Of a DNA stretch of 12,073 bases, positions 1 to 6,475 are shown in pieces. The notes under the pieces were generated by a model, which did not search any database, had not been told where the DNA came from, and saw nothing but the letters and a program-made list of their open reading frames with translations. The translations under genes were made by a program, and so were the position numbers. Origin of the DNA: CAXSEF01 sp964236535 (GTDB lineage: Bacteria > Pseudomonadota > Alphaproteobacteria > Acetobacterales > Acetobacteraceae). Location of the stretch: contig CAXSEF010000095.1 in assembly GCA_964236535.1 (NCBI GenBank), positions 1-12,073 of the forward strand. Direction: 5' to 3'. Numbering within the stretch: the first letter of the stretch is position 1; every line of letters begins with the position of its first letter.

Positions 1-72
1 GGATTCCAAAGGCTCGGCCTTTGGCGGAGTCCAGAGGCAGAGCCTCTGGCCTTGCTCGCCCGACCAGTCACG
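1..72 (+). repeat. Twin-hairpin repeat, copy A (most perfect copy)
   Basis: Two perfect 8-bp stems with 3-base loops lie in tandem. Stem 1 has arms CCAAAGGC (6-13) and GCCTTTGG (17-24) around loop TCG. Stem 2 has arms CCAGAGGC (31-38) and GCCTCTGG (42-49) around loop AGA. They are joined by CGGAGT (25-30). A tail starting CCTTGC and containing a GTCAC motif follows to about 71. Closely related copies occur at 4287-4356 and 6319-6381, a half copy at 8859-8907, and decayed copies at 9885-9925 and 7438-7462. It lies just past the 3' end of the porin gene, so it may act as an mRNA 3'-end hairpin or a REP-like element. Neither stem is followed by a T-run. Confidence 0.85.
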
Positions 73-104
73 CAAACAGGCCGTTGTTGCCACTTCAGGA
101 ATGG

Positions 105-123
105 CCGGGGCCGCCGGCCCCGG
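105..123 (-). terminator. GC-rich hairpin just after the porin stop codon
   Basis: A perfect 8-bp stem has arms CCGGGGCC (105-112) and GGCCCCGG (116-123) with a 3-base loop. It starts five bases past the porin stop codon when read on the minus strand. No T-run follows, so it is not a canonical intrinsic terminator. Together with the twin hairpin behind it, it probably ends or protects the porin transcript. This is inference from position and structure only. Confidence 0.5.
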
Positions 124-128
124 GCGCG

Positions 129-1892
129 CTAGAAGTGGACGATCAGGTCGCCCGCGCCGATCACGGTGTTCTTGCGGTTCGGCGCGATGCCGTGCGTGGG
201 GTTGCCGTTGAACGCGTCGTGGTCGGCTGCCCAGTAGCCCACTTCCGGGCGGACCTCGATCTGCGGCGAGAACCAGTGCTGCCAGCCCACGGTGAACTCG
301 TAGTAGTCGGCCTTGGTGCCGGTGCGCTGGCCCTGCGGGTCGTGGTAGTATTCGGGGCGGAAGGAGAAGTTGTTCAGCGGGTCGGGCGAGTAGTTGATGT
401 AGGTCAGCACGCCGGTGGCGCTGGCGCGGCAGCGCAGCGCGTTGGGGTCGCTGCACCTGGCGAGGTTGGGCGCATTGAACGGGATGAACTGCGGCGAGAA
501 CGGCGTGCCGCCGGCGTTGTAGATGGCCTCCGCCTGCGGGTTGTTCGCGTTGGGCACGCCGTTCTGGTACTCGTAGTAGGATTCGAAGGCCAGGTGCCAA
601 TGGTCGTTGAACTTGTGGTAGAACGTGCCGCCGTACCACTGCAGGTTGTTGTAGCCCCAGTTGCCGCGGTTGATGGCATTGACGCAAGGCTGGATGTTGT
701 CGTTGCCGTTGTTGAAGCTCCCGCGGATGCAGGCGGTGTAGGAAGGCTGGTTGCCCGGATCCTTGGGAAAGGAGGCCGTGGGATACAGCGGGTTGTACGG
801 GACGAGGTTGGCGATGCGCGAGGTGGAATGGTCCAGCGCGGATTCGGTGCCGTCGCTGATGCCGAGCTGGAGGAACACGTTCTTGGTGACCGCGAACGTG
901 GTCTGCACGCCGGTGTTGGTGTAGTTGTCGTAGGTGTAGGTCATCGAGTGGGTATACATGTAGTTGTTGGGCGCGAGCTGGGCCTCGATGTCAGGCAGCG
1001 AGATGTAGCGGCCGAAGCGGACGACCAGGCCCTTGAACACCTGGGGCACGTAGATCTCGCCATAGACCATCGGGAAGTCGTAGCCGTTGACATCGTTGCG
1101 TTTCAGCAACTGGTAGCTGGCGAGGCCGTACGACGTCGTGTAGCGGTAGTTCTCGCCATAGATGCCGGAGAGGCGAAAGCCCCAGTCGACGTGGTCGGTC
1201 TGCACCGTGTCCGGCGTGCGCTCGATATAGACCACGGCCTGGTCGAGCTGGACGGTGTTCGGCGTGTAGGCGTAGCCGATCGGCGCGTTGCCGGCGGGCT
1301 GCTGCTTGTTGGTGCTGACGTTGAAGCCGCCGTCGAGCCAGCCATAGACCTGGACGTGCCAGTCGGTGAGGAACTTGCCGATGCCGGTGTTGGCCACGGC
1401 CACCATCAGCGGACTGTCGACCGAGTCGGGGCGGTTGACGCCGAGCAGCGTCGCGCCGCCGTAGGGCCATTCGCTGAACGGCATCGGCGGGATGGATTCA
1501 GGCGTTGGCGGCCAGTCGGCGCGGCGCCCGGGCGGGGCCGAGGGGTCGGCGGGCGCGGTCGGCTGGCCGAGCTCGAGGCCGTAGTAGTTGAAGAAACGAT
1601 TGAACACGTTGCTGCCGAGGTAGGTATCGAGGCAGCTGTAGTTCTTGTACGGGTCGGAGTCCGGCGTGCAGGTGCTGACCGAAGGTGCGGGTTCCGACAC
1701 CGCGGGGGCGGGCTTGGCCGGGGCCGAGTCCTGCTCGCCGGCGGCGCGTGCGGGGTGGGCCAGCAAGGTCGCGGCCAGGGCCAGGGGCAGGCCCAGGGTC
1801 AGGCCACGAGCGGCGCGGACCGCGCCGGCGCGGGTCCGGTCGAGGTCGCGCCGGCGGGGCGATGCGCGGGTCGGGGAGGCGTCGGCGTGCAT
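129..1892 (-). CDS. Outer-membrane beta-barrel porin, OmpL-like (BBP2-type)
   Basis: The predicted 587-residue protein is an exported outer-membrane beta-barrel, probably a porin for small solutes. The Met at 1892 begins an Arg-rich n-region, a hydrophobic stretch at about 30-48 and an A-R-A cleavage site near residue 50, so the frame upstream of it is unlikely to be translated. A Pro/Ala-rich linker with Cys75 and Cys87 follows. From about residue 158 the protein reads as alternating aromatic beta strands (VYGWLDGGFN, YGEIYVPQVF, VRFGRYISLP), typical of the putative beta-barrel porin-2 family. It ends in Phe after an I-V-H stretch, the usual outer-membrane assembly signal. Two more Cys pairs lie in predicted loops. 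No clear ribosome-binding site is visible at the chosen start. The substrate cannot be read from the sequence. The gene is transcribed alone. Confidence 0.85.
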   Translation of the reverse strand: MHADASPTRASPRRRDLDRTRAGAVRAARGLTLGLPLALAATLLAHPARAAGEQDSAPAKPAPAVSEPAPSVSTCTPDSDPYKNYSCLDTYLGSNVFNRFFNYYGLELGQPTAPADPSAPPGRRADWPPTPESIPPMPFSEWPYGGATLLGVNRPDSVDSPLMVAVANTGIGKFLTDWHVQVYGWLDGGFNVSTNKQQPAGNAPIGYAYTPNTVQLDQAVVYIERTPDTVQTDHVDWGFRLSGIYGENYRYTTSYGLASYQLLKRNDVNGYDFPMVYGEIYVPQVFKGLVVRFGRYISLPDIEAQLAPNNYMYTHSMTYTYDNYTNTGVQTTFAVTKNVFLQLGISDGTESALDHSTSRIANLVPYNPLYPTASFPKDPGNQPSYTACIRGSFNNGNDNIQPCVNAINRGNWGYNNLQWYGGTFYHKFNDHWHLAFESYYEYQNGVPNANNPQAEAIYNAGGTPFSPQFIPFNAPNLARCSDPNALRCRASATGVLTYINYSPDPLNNFSFRPEYYHDPQGQRTGTKADYYEFTVGWQHWFSPQIEVRPEVGYWAADHDAFNGNPTHGIAPNRKNTVIGAGDLIVHF

Positions 1893-1992
1893 GGTCGGGG
1901 ATCCGCGGTAGAGGTCGGGGCCCAACTCTATTGCCGGGTCGGCATAAAGATTCGATGCGGGTGGTGGTTGAGGACGCGCCGGGGCGCACAAC

Positions 1993-2010
1993 TGTTGCGG
2001 GTCTGCAACA
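1993..2010. promoter_or_regulatory. Inverted repeat TGTTGC-N6-GCAACA upstream of porin
   Basis: Perfect 6-bp arms flank a 6-base spacer about 100 bases upstream of the porin start codon. The size and spacing suit the operator of a dimeric regulator. No regulator for it is encoded in this window, and the dyad is short enough to be chance. Confidence 0.3.
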
Positions 2011-2189
2011 CGGATGTAGCGCGGACGTACCCGGACGGCGCCGGGTGGCTGCCGGGCGCGCGGCGCCGGTTGCGAAGCGCATCCGCGGGTGTCGCAGCCG
2101 AGGACCGGGCGACGTTCGGCGGCCCGGATGATCCATCGACCGGCAACCCACCTCTAAACACAGGGATTGGGGGTCAGGTAGCAGCGCAA

Positions 2190-2213
2190 CCGAAGTGCAT
2201 CTCGGACCGGTTG
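2190..2213 (+). repeat. Imperfect direct repeat, left copy, flanking the SDR/regulator pair
   Basis: These 24 bases match 4250-4273 at 18 positions, sharing the blocks CCGAA, TGCAT and CGGTTG in the same order. The left copy also contains 6-bp inverted arms, CAACCG (2188-2193) and CGGTTG (2208-2213). The two copies bracket the divergent oxidoreductase/regulator pair, as expected of boundaries of an inserted segment, but the match is imperfect. Confidence 0.35.
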
Positions 2214-2403
2214 TGCTCCAAATGAGTCTGGACCCTGCGAAGGACAACGTTCCGAAAGCCCGAACCAAGCCTAATGGGCAGACAAAGCGTTCCATGCCAG
2301 CGTGCCAATCGGGTAGACCCATTGGAACTATGGCCACTGTTGCTGTGGTCTGGAGACCCTCGGATCTAAAGGTGGGTGACCGGAACGCAGCCCGCGTCTG
2401 AAG

Positions 2404-3285
2404 TCATTCGCCAAAGTAGGTTGGCTGGGCGAGGTCGGCGAGCAGGGTTGGTCCGGTAGGCTCCCAGCCGGTAAGCGCACGTGTCCGGGCGCTCGACACA
2501 ACGGCGTCGGCCCCGACGAAACCGGCAAGCCCGCCGAAATGCTCGCGTGGGCGCGGCTCGACGGGCAGGTCGAGCGCGCGGCCGATCGCCTCGGCGATCG
2601 CGCGGAAGGCGACGCCCTCCTCCGCAGTCGCATGGTAGGCGCGGGCCGGCGCGCCCGCTTCCAGCGCCAGGCGGTAGAGCCGCCCCACGTCCGACACGTG
2701 CACCGCGGGCCAGCGGTTGATGCCGTCGCCGATGTAGGCCGACACGCCCTTCTCGCGCGCGAGCCTCGCCAGCATGGCCATGAACGCAGGATCGCCGATC
2801 CCATGCACCGTGGTGGCGAGCCGGATCGTGCCGACCCGCACGCCACGCTCGGCGAGCGTGGCAGCCGCCGCCTCGGTCTTCCTGACATAGTTCGGATCGG
2901 AGAGCGGCGGCATGTCCGCCTCCGTCGCGACCCGGCCAGGCGCGAGCATCGCCAATCCTGTGGTGACGAGGATCGGCTTGTTCGTCCCGGCCAGCGCCTC
3001 GCCCATCGCCTCGATCGCGCGCCGGTCCTGCTCGCTGTTCTCGGCATACTTCGAGAAATCGTGGTTGAAGGCGAGGTGGATCACCGCGTCGGCATTGCCG
3101 GCCGCCGCGGCGAGCTGGTCGAGGTCGTCGAGTGTGCCGCGCAGCACGTCCGCGCCCTTTCCGGCGAGCCTGGCCGCCTTCTCCTCCGAGCGAGAGAGAC
3201 CGAGCACTTGGTGCCCGACGCCCAACAACTCGTCCACCACCACGTTGCCCACCCAGCCGGTGGCACCCGTCACAAACACGCGCAT
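2404..3285 (-). CDS. NAD(P)-dependent SDR-family oxidoreductase/epimerase (extended/atypical SDR)
   Basis: The 293-residue cytosolic protein has a Rossmann fold and belongs to the NAD-dependent epimerase/dehydratase-like branch of the SDR superfamily. The dinucleotide-binding glycine motif is at residues 7-13 (GATGWVG), and the strand VIHLAFNHDF follows near 68-77. The usual YxxxK catalytic pair is not exact: Y133 and K136 have only two residues between them, so the chemistry is uncertain. The length suits the family. The start at 3285 is chosen because AGGGGA lies about 8 bases upstream and the glycine motif begins at residue 7; in-frame upstream ATGs have no such signal. It is divergent from an XRE/MmyB-type regulator, a pairing common in bacteria, so that neighbour probably controls it. 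The substrate is unknown. Confidence 0.88.
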   Translation of the reverse strand: MRVFVTGATGWVGNVVVDELLGVGHQVLGLSRSEEKAARLAGKGADVLRGTLDDLDQLAAAAGNADAVIHLAFNHDFSKYAENSEQDRRAIEAMGEALAGTNKPILVTTGLAMLAPGRVATEADMPPLSDPNYVRKTEAAAATLAERGVRVGTIRLATTVHGIGDPAFMAMLARLAREKGVSAYIGDGINRWPAVHVSDVGRLYRLALEAGAPARAYHATAEEGVAFRAIAEAIGRALDLPVEPRPREHFGGLAGFVGADAVVSSARTRALTGWEPTGPTLLADLAQPTYFGE

Positions 3286-3318
3286 GGCAGGATCCCCTGA
3301 TCGTTCGCCTTTCACTGT

Positions 3319-3334
3319 CGCGATGCGCATCGCG
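3319..3334. promoter_or_regulatory. Perfect 16-bp palindrome between divergent genes, candidate operator
   Basis: CGCGATGCGCATCGCG is its own reverse complement. It sits near the middle of the 100-base gap between the oxidoreductase start (3285) and the regulator start (3386). A homodimeric helix-turn-helix protein such as the adjacent regulator would bind such a site, so it may control both genes. A TACAAT hexamer at 3360-3365 could be a -10 box for the regulator gene, but its -35 partner is poor. Confidence 0.5.
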
Positions 3335-3385
3335 GTGTAAAGTTGAGAGCTTTTCCAGGTACAATGTCTAACAGGATTGGCCCTT

Positions 3386-4210
3386 GTGCCTGCCAACGGC
3401 TCCCTCGGCACTTATCTCCGCGAACGGCGCATCCGGCTCGATCCGGCAGCTTTGGGGTGTGCCGGCGGCCCGCGACGCACCCCTGGTCTCCGGCGCGAGG
3501 AGGTGGCGCAGCGCGCCGGAATCAGCACCACCTGGTACAGCTGGCTGGAGCAAGGGCGCGGCGGTCCGCCCTCCATCCGCGCGCTTGACCGGCTGGCCGA
3601 GGCCTTGATGCTGACCGCGGCCGACCGCGAGCACCTGTTCCTGCTCGCGGTCGGCCGGCCGCCGGAGGTCCGCTATCAACCGCCGGGCGGGGCAACCCCG
3701 CGGCTGAAGTATGTGCTCGACGCGCTGGATGCCTGCCCCGCGATGATCCGCACCGCAACCTGGGACGTGGTGGCCTGGAACAGGGCGGAGGCTGCCGTGT
3801 TCACCGACTATGGCGCGCTGCCGCCGGCGGAACGTAACGTGCTCCGTCTGATCTTCCTCGATCCCCGGGCGCGCACGGTCAATTTTAACTGGGAGAGCGT
3901 CGCACGCTTCGTAGTCGGCGTGTTCCGCGGCGATGCGGCCCGCGCCGGCGCGGCTGCGACCGTGCAGCCGCTGGTGGAGGAATTGTGCGCGAAGAGTCCC
4001 GACTTCGCCGCGATGTGGCGCGAGAGCGAGGTCAACAGCGCCTGCGAGGGCGTGCGGCGCCTGTGCCACCCTGAACTCGGCGAGATCGCGCTTGAGTTTT
4101 CGGCGTTTGCGGTCGACGGCCGGGCGGACCTCGCCATGCTGGTCTACACGCCCGTCTCATCCGACGACGCGGCGCGGATCAGGGCACTTGTCGCAGCCCA
4201 CGCCGACTGA
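3386..4210 (+). CDS. XRE-family regulator with MmyB-like ligand-binding domain
   Basis: The protein is a cytosolic transcription regulator of about 274 residues. The N-terminal 75 or so residues form an XRE-type helix-turn-helix, including R-x-P-G-L-R-R-E-E-V-A and the G-I-S-x-x-W-Y-x-x-L-E-Q-G-R recognition region. The rest, from about residue 95, matches the MmyB-like ligand-binding domain, with WDVVAWNRAEAAVF and a later LIFLDPRAR segment. The GTG at 3386 is preferred because AGGA (3373-3376) lies nine bases upstream; the in-frame TTG at 3377 would touch that AGGA and give a protein three residues longer. It is divergent from the oxidoreductase gene and shares its control region, so it probably regulates that gene and itself. 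Repressor or activator, and the ligand, cannot be told from sequence. Confidence 0.88.
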   Translation: MPANGSLGTYLRERRIRLDPAALGCAGGPRRTPGLRREEVAQRAGISTTWYSWLEQGRGGPPSIRALDRLAEALMLTAADREHLFLLAVGRPPEVRYQPPGGATPRLKYVLDALDACPAMIRTATWDVVAWNRAEAAVFTDYGALPPAERNVLRLIFLDPRARTVNFNWESVARFVVGVFRGDAARAGAAATVQPLVEELCAKSPDFAAMWRESEVNSACEGVRRLCHPELGEIALEFSAFAVDGRADLAMLVYTPVSSDDAARIRALVAAHAD

Positions 4211-4249
4211 GCTGGACCTCGTGACTTCAAGCAGAATGTCCCTACAGCG

Positions 4250-4273
4250 CCGAACTGCATTTTGGTTCGGTTG
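4250..4273 (+). repeat. Imperfect direct repeat, right copy, flanking the SDR/regulator pair
   Basis: This is the right-hand partner of 2190-2213, 18 of 24 bases identical. It can itself fold: CCGAAC (4250-4255) pairs with GTTCGG (4265-4270). It starts 39 bases after the regulator stop codon and ends 12 bases before the twin-hairpin repeat at 4287, so it could also be a weak hairpin at the end of the regulator transcript. Confidence 0.35.
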
Positions 4274-4286
4274 CTGCCGGACCCCC

Positions 4287-4356
4287 GGATTCCAAAGGCC
4301 AGGCCTTCGGCGGAGTCCAGAGGCAGAGCCTCTGGCCTTGCCTGCCTGGCCGGTCA
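4287..4356 (+). repeat. Twin-hairpin repeat, copy B, between convergent genes
   Basis: Stem 1 spans 4292-4310 and has one mismatch (A4294 opposite C4308), which would be a G-U wobble in RNA from the minus strand. The linker CGGAGT is at 4311-4316. Stem 2 (4317-4335) is perfect with loop AGA, and the tail CCTTGCCTGCCTGGCCGGTC continues to about 4356. It lies between the 3' ends of the regulator (+) and the membrane protein (-), where it could end either transcript. Confidence 0.85.
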
Positions 4357-4393
4357 CAAGGCGGGCTCCGGCGCCCCCGGCCTCGCTAGAGTG

Positions 4394-5191
4394 TCACTGC
4401 AGGGCGAGGACCACGCGGGCGACCTGGGGGAGCACGATGAGCAGGCCGCTGCCGAGATGGGCGAGGAGCACGAGCAGCACGGCGCGGCCGCGCGACAGGG
4501 CGAGCGCGTGGCGGGCGACGAACCAGTTCAGCCACAGCCAGTACGCCATGACCAGGAGCACGACCGCGGTCTGCGCGGGCACGGCGCCGGATCCATGGCC
4601 GGCCACGGCGAGGGTGACGAGCACCAGGGCCGGGAGCGCGATCATCAGCGCCCACTGGCCCCAGTTCATCACGACCGCGTAACGGAGCCACTGGCGCTCG
4701 CGGTTCCAGCGGGTGGCGAGCGCGTGGGAGAGCACCGGCAGGGCGAGCAGGCCGACGACGGTGCTGCCGAGGCCGCGGGCGGCGTCGGGCGCGCCGTCGG
4801 CGGCCATCAGCACCTGCAGCAGCAGCAGCGGCACCAGGGAGGCGAGGAAGCCGGCGACGGTGGCGTTGAAGCGGCCGAGGCCGTCCGGGTGGCCGCAGGC
4901 GAGGCGCCACAGGCCAACGGCGACGTCGCCGAGGCCGGCGCGTGCGCTGCCGCCCGGACGCGGGGCGAGGAGGCGGGGCGGGTCCGGGCGCATGTCGGGG
5001 CGCGGGCGGGCGTCGGCGTCCGGGCGGTCGGCCGCGGGGTCCTGGCCGGGGCCGGAACGCGGGCGCCCGGCGTCGGCGCGGGACTTGGGACGGCCGCCGC
5101 GCGGGCCGCGCCAGAGGTCGTCGCCCGGGCGGCGGCCGAGCCAGGCGCGCAGGGTGTTGCGCACCGTGTCGAGCAGGCTGGGGCGGGGCAT
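4394..5191 (-). CDS. Integral membrane protein of unknown function, coupled to dapE
   Basis: I do not recognise a characterised family. The 265-residue protein begins with about 90 residues rich in Pro, Arg, Asp and Gly (roughly 20-85), likely disordered. About five hydrophobic segments follow, near 112-131, 141-158, 171-197, 206-228 and 237-257, with RWNRERQWLRY as a charged loop after the second. It should lie in the inner membrane. Its ATG shares one base with the dapE stop (TGATG) and has no separate ribosome-binding site, so translation is probably coupled to dapE. Being last behind dapD-dapE suggests co-expression with lysine synthesis, but nothing in the sequence proves a role there. 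A Yip1-like or transporter-accessory role is possible but unsupported. Confidence 0.75.
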   Translation of the reverse strand: MPRPSLLDTVRNTLRAWLGRRPGDDLWRGPRGGRPKSRADAGRPRSGPGQDPAADRPDADARPRPDMRPDPPRLLAPRPGGSARAGLGDVAVGLWRLACGHPDGLGRFNATVAGFLASLVPLLLLQVLMAADGAPDAARGLGSTVVGLLALPVLSHALATRWNRERQWLRYAVVMNWGQWALMIALPALVLVTLAVAGHGSGAVPAQTAVVLLVMAYWLWLNWFVARHALALSRGRAVLLVLLAHLGSGLLIVLPQVARVVLALQ

Positions 5192-6318
5192 CAGGGAACG
5201 AACTCGGCGAGGATGGCGGCGTAGCAGGCGGCCAGCGCGCGCAGCTCGGAGAGCGGCACGCGCTCGTCGACGGCGTGCATGGTGGCGCCGACCAGGCCGA
5301 ACTCGGCGACCGGGCAGAGGCGGGCGATGAAGCGGGCGTCCGAGGTGCCGCCGCCGGTGTCGAGCGCCGGACGGCGGCCGAGGCTGCGCTCGATGGCGCC
5401 GACGAGGCGGTCGACGAGCGGGCCGGGGCTGGTCAGGAAGCACTCGCCGCTGGTGCGCGCGTCGAGCGTGGCGTCGGGGGCGTGGCGGGCGAGCGTCTGC
5501 TGCAGCCATGCGGTGAGCGAGGCGCCGGTGTGGCGGTCGTTGAAGCGGATGTTGAGCCGGGCGCGGGCCTCGGCCGGGACGACGTTGAACGCAAGGTTGC
5601 CGACGTCGAGGTCGGTGACCTGGAGGCTGGAGGGGGCGAAGCACGCGGTGGCCGCATCGAGCGGCCGGGCGGTGAGCTCGGCCAGGGTGCGCAGCAGGCG
5701 GTGCACCGGGTTGTCGCAGCGCTCGGGGTAGGCGGCGTGTCCCTGGGTGCCGCGCACGGTGAGCGTGGCGTTGAGGCTGCCGCGGCGGCCGATCTTGATG
5801 GTGTCGCCGAGCTGGCTGCGGCTGGTGGGCTCGCCGACCAGGCAGAAGTCGGGAGCGTGGCCGTGGTCGGCCATCCAGTCGAGGACTCGGGTGGTGCCGT
5901 CGGTGGCGGGCCCCTCCTCGTCGCCGGTGATCAGCAGGCTGATGGAGCCGTCGCGGGGCGCGGTTTCGCGGCCGGCGAGGTGGTGCTCGCAGGCGGCGGC
6001 GAAGGCGGCGATGGCGCCCTTCATGTCGACGGCGCCGCGGCCGAACAGGGCATCGCCGCGGGTTTCGCCGGCGAACGGCGGCAGGGTCCAGCCCTCGCCG
6101 GAGGGCACGACGTCGGTGTGGCCGGCAAAGCAGAGATGCGGGCCGGTGGTGCCGACGCGGGCGAACAGGTTGGGGGTGGCGCCGAACGGCAGGTGGGTGA
6201 CGGTGAAGCCGAGGCGTTCGAGGGCAAGCCCGAGGGTGGCCTGGGCGCCGGAGTCGGCGGGGGTGACGGAGGCGCAGCGCAGCAGGGCCTGCGCCAGGGG
6301 AAGTGGGTCGGGGGTCAC
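5191..6318 (-). CDS. dapE: Succinyl-diaminopimelate desuccinylase DapE
   Basis: This M20-family zinc enzyme hydrolyses N-succinyl-LL-2,6-diaminopimelate to succinate and LL-diaminopimelate, needed for lysine and peptidoglycan. The 375-residue length is normal. The metal and catalytic residues are visible: H67 and D69 in AGHTDVV, D98 in GRGAVDMKG, E134/E135 in TGDEEG, E163 in VGEPT and H348 in GATMHAVDE. The dimerisation lid lies between, at about 175-290. The start is the GTG at 6318, which gives family length; no in-frame ATG is usable before about residue 99. No Shine-Dalgarno sequence precedes it, and the upstream mRNA is twin-hairpin repeat sequence (UUCCUCCUGCC just before the GTG). dapD lies 157 bases upstream on the same strand, and the next gene overlaps by one base. 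Confidence 0.95.
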   Translation of the reverse strand: MTPDPLPLAQALLRCASVTPADSGAQATLGLALERLGFTVTHLPFGATPNLFARVGTTGPHLCFAGHTDVVPSGEGWTLPPFAGETRGDALFGRGAVDMKGAIAAFAAACEHHLAGRETAPRDGSISLLITGDEEGPATDGTTRVLDWMADHGHAPDFCLVGEPTSRSQLGDTIKIGRRGSLNATLTVRGTQGHAAYPERCDNPVHRLLRTLAELTARPLDAATACFAPSSLQVTDLDVGNLAFNVVPAEARARLNIRFNDRHTGASLTAWLQQTLARHAPDATLDARTSGECFLTSPGPLVDRLVGAIERSLGRRPALDTGGGTSDARFIARLCPVAEFGLVGATMHAVDERVPLSELRALAACYAAILAEFVP

Positions 6319-6381
6319 GGCAGGAGGAAGGCCGGAGGCGCTGCCTCTGGACTCCGCCAGAGGCCGAGCCTTTGGAATCCA
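6319..6381 (-). repeat. Twin-hairpin repeat, copy C, immediately upstream of dapE
   Basis: Read on the minus strand this is GGATTCC, stem 1 with arms CCAAAGGC and GCCTCTGG around TCG, linker CGGAGT, then stem 2 with arms CCAGAGGC and GCCTCCGG around AGC, then a diverged tail running to the dapE start codon. Each stem has one A-C mismatch in this reading. It is the only clear copy between two genes of the same apparent operon, so it could affect the dapD:dapE expression ratio. Confidence 0.8.
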
Positions 6382-6420
6382 TTTGAAAGGCGGCCGGTGC
6401 CCCCGCTTTCGTGTGCCGGT

Positions 6421-6461
6421 CCAGGGGCGGCTCGCCCCTGGCGGGTCTGGGCAGAGCCCAG
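6421..6461 (+). repeat. Twin-hairpin repeat, second subtype, just after dapD
   Basis: Stem 1 has arms CCAGGGGC (6421-6428) and GCCCCTGG (6434-6441) around a 5-base loop. The linker is CGGGT (6442-6446). Stem 2 has arms CTGGGC (6447-6452) and GCCCAG (6456-6461) around loop AGA. The plan matches the other repeats, but the stem bases differ while pairing stays perfect. It begins 15 bases past the dapD stop and could attenuate or protect the dapD transcript. A partial match occurs at 10037-10059. Confidence 0.75.
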
Positions 6462-6475
6462 GGCTCGCTTCGGGC

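Larger units (their letters stand above)
1893..2403. other. Long gap between porin and SDR genes, partly lower GC
   Basis: I see no convincing gene in these 511 bases. The part next to the porin start should hold the porin promoter; a dyad lies at 1993-2010, but I could not pick a convincing -35/-10 pair. By hand count 2161-2400 is about 59 % GC, clearly below the genes around it. Short open frames here have no recognisable product and no start signals. The region could be the decayed edge of an insertion, but no transposase fragment is recognisable. Confidence 0.5.

Noticed and set aside
21..2225. Very long open frame on the plus strand opposite the porin gene
   Set aside because: It is Arg/Val/Gly-rich with no recognisable domain, runs antisense to a clearly coding porin frame and begins inside a repeat. 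Long spurious frames are expected at this GC content.
2195..2401. Possible transposase or small-protein fragment in the low-GC gap
   Set aside because: No family motif or start signal is recognisable on either strand, and the frames are short.
3337..3365. Sigma-70 promoter with TACAAT (3360-3365) and a -35 box 17 bases upstream
   Set aside because: The -35 position reads GTAAAG, too poor to call, and a better TTGAGA at 3343 is only 11 bases from the -10. I mention it only as a possible -10.
4262..5224. Recurring peptide-like stretch (PKARPLAESRGRASGLA) in several frames, seeming like a protein motif
   Set aside because: It is the translation of the twin-hairpin DNA repeat where it overlaps open frames, not a conserved protein domain.
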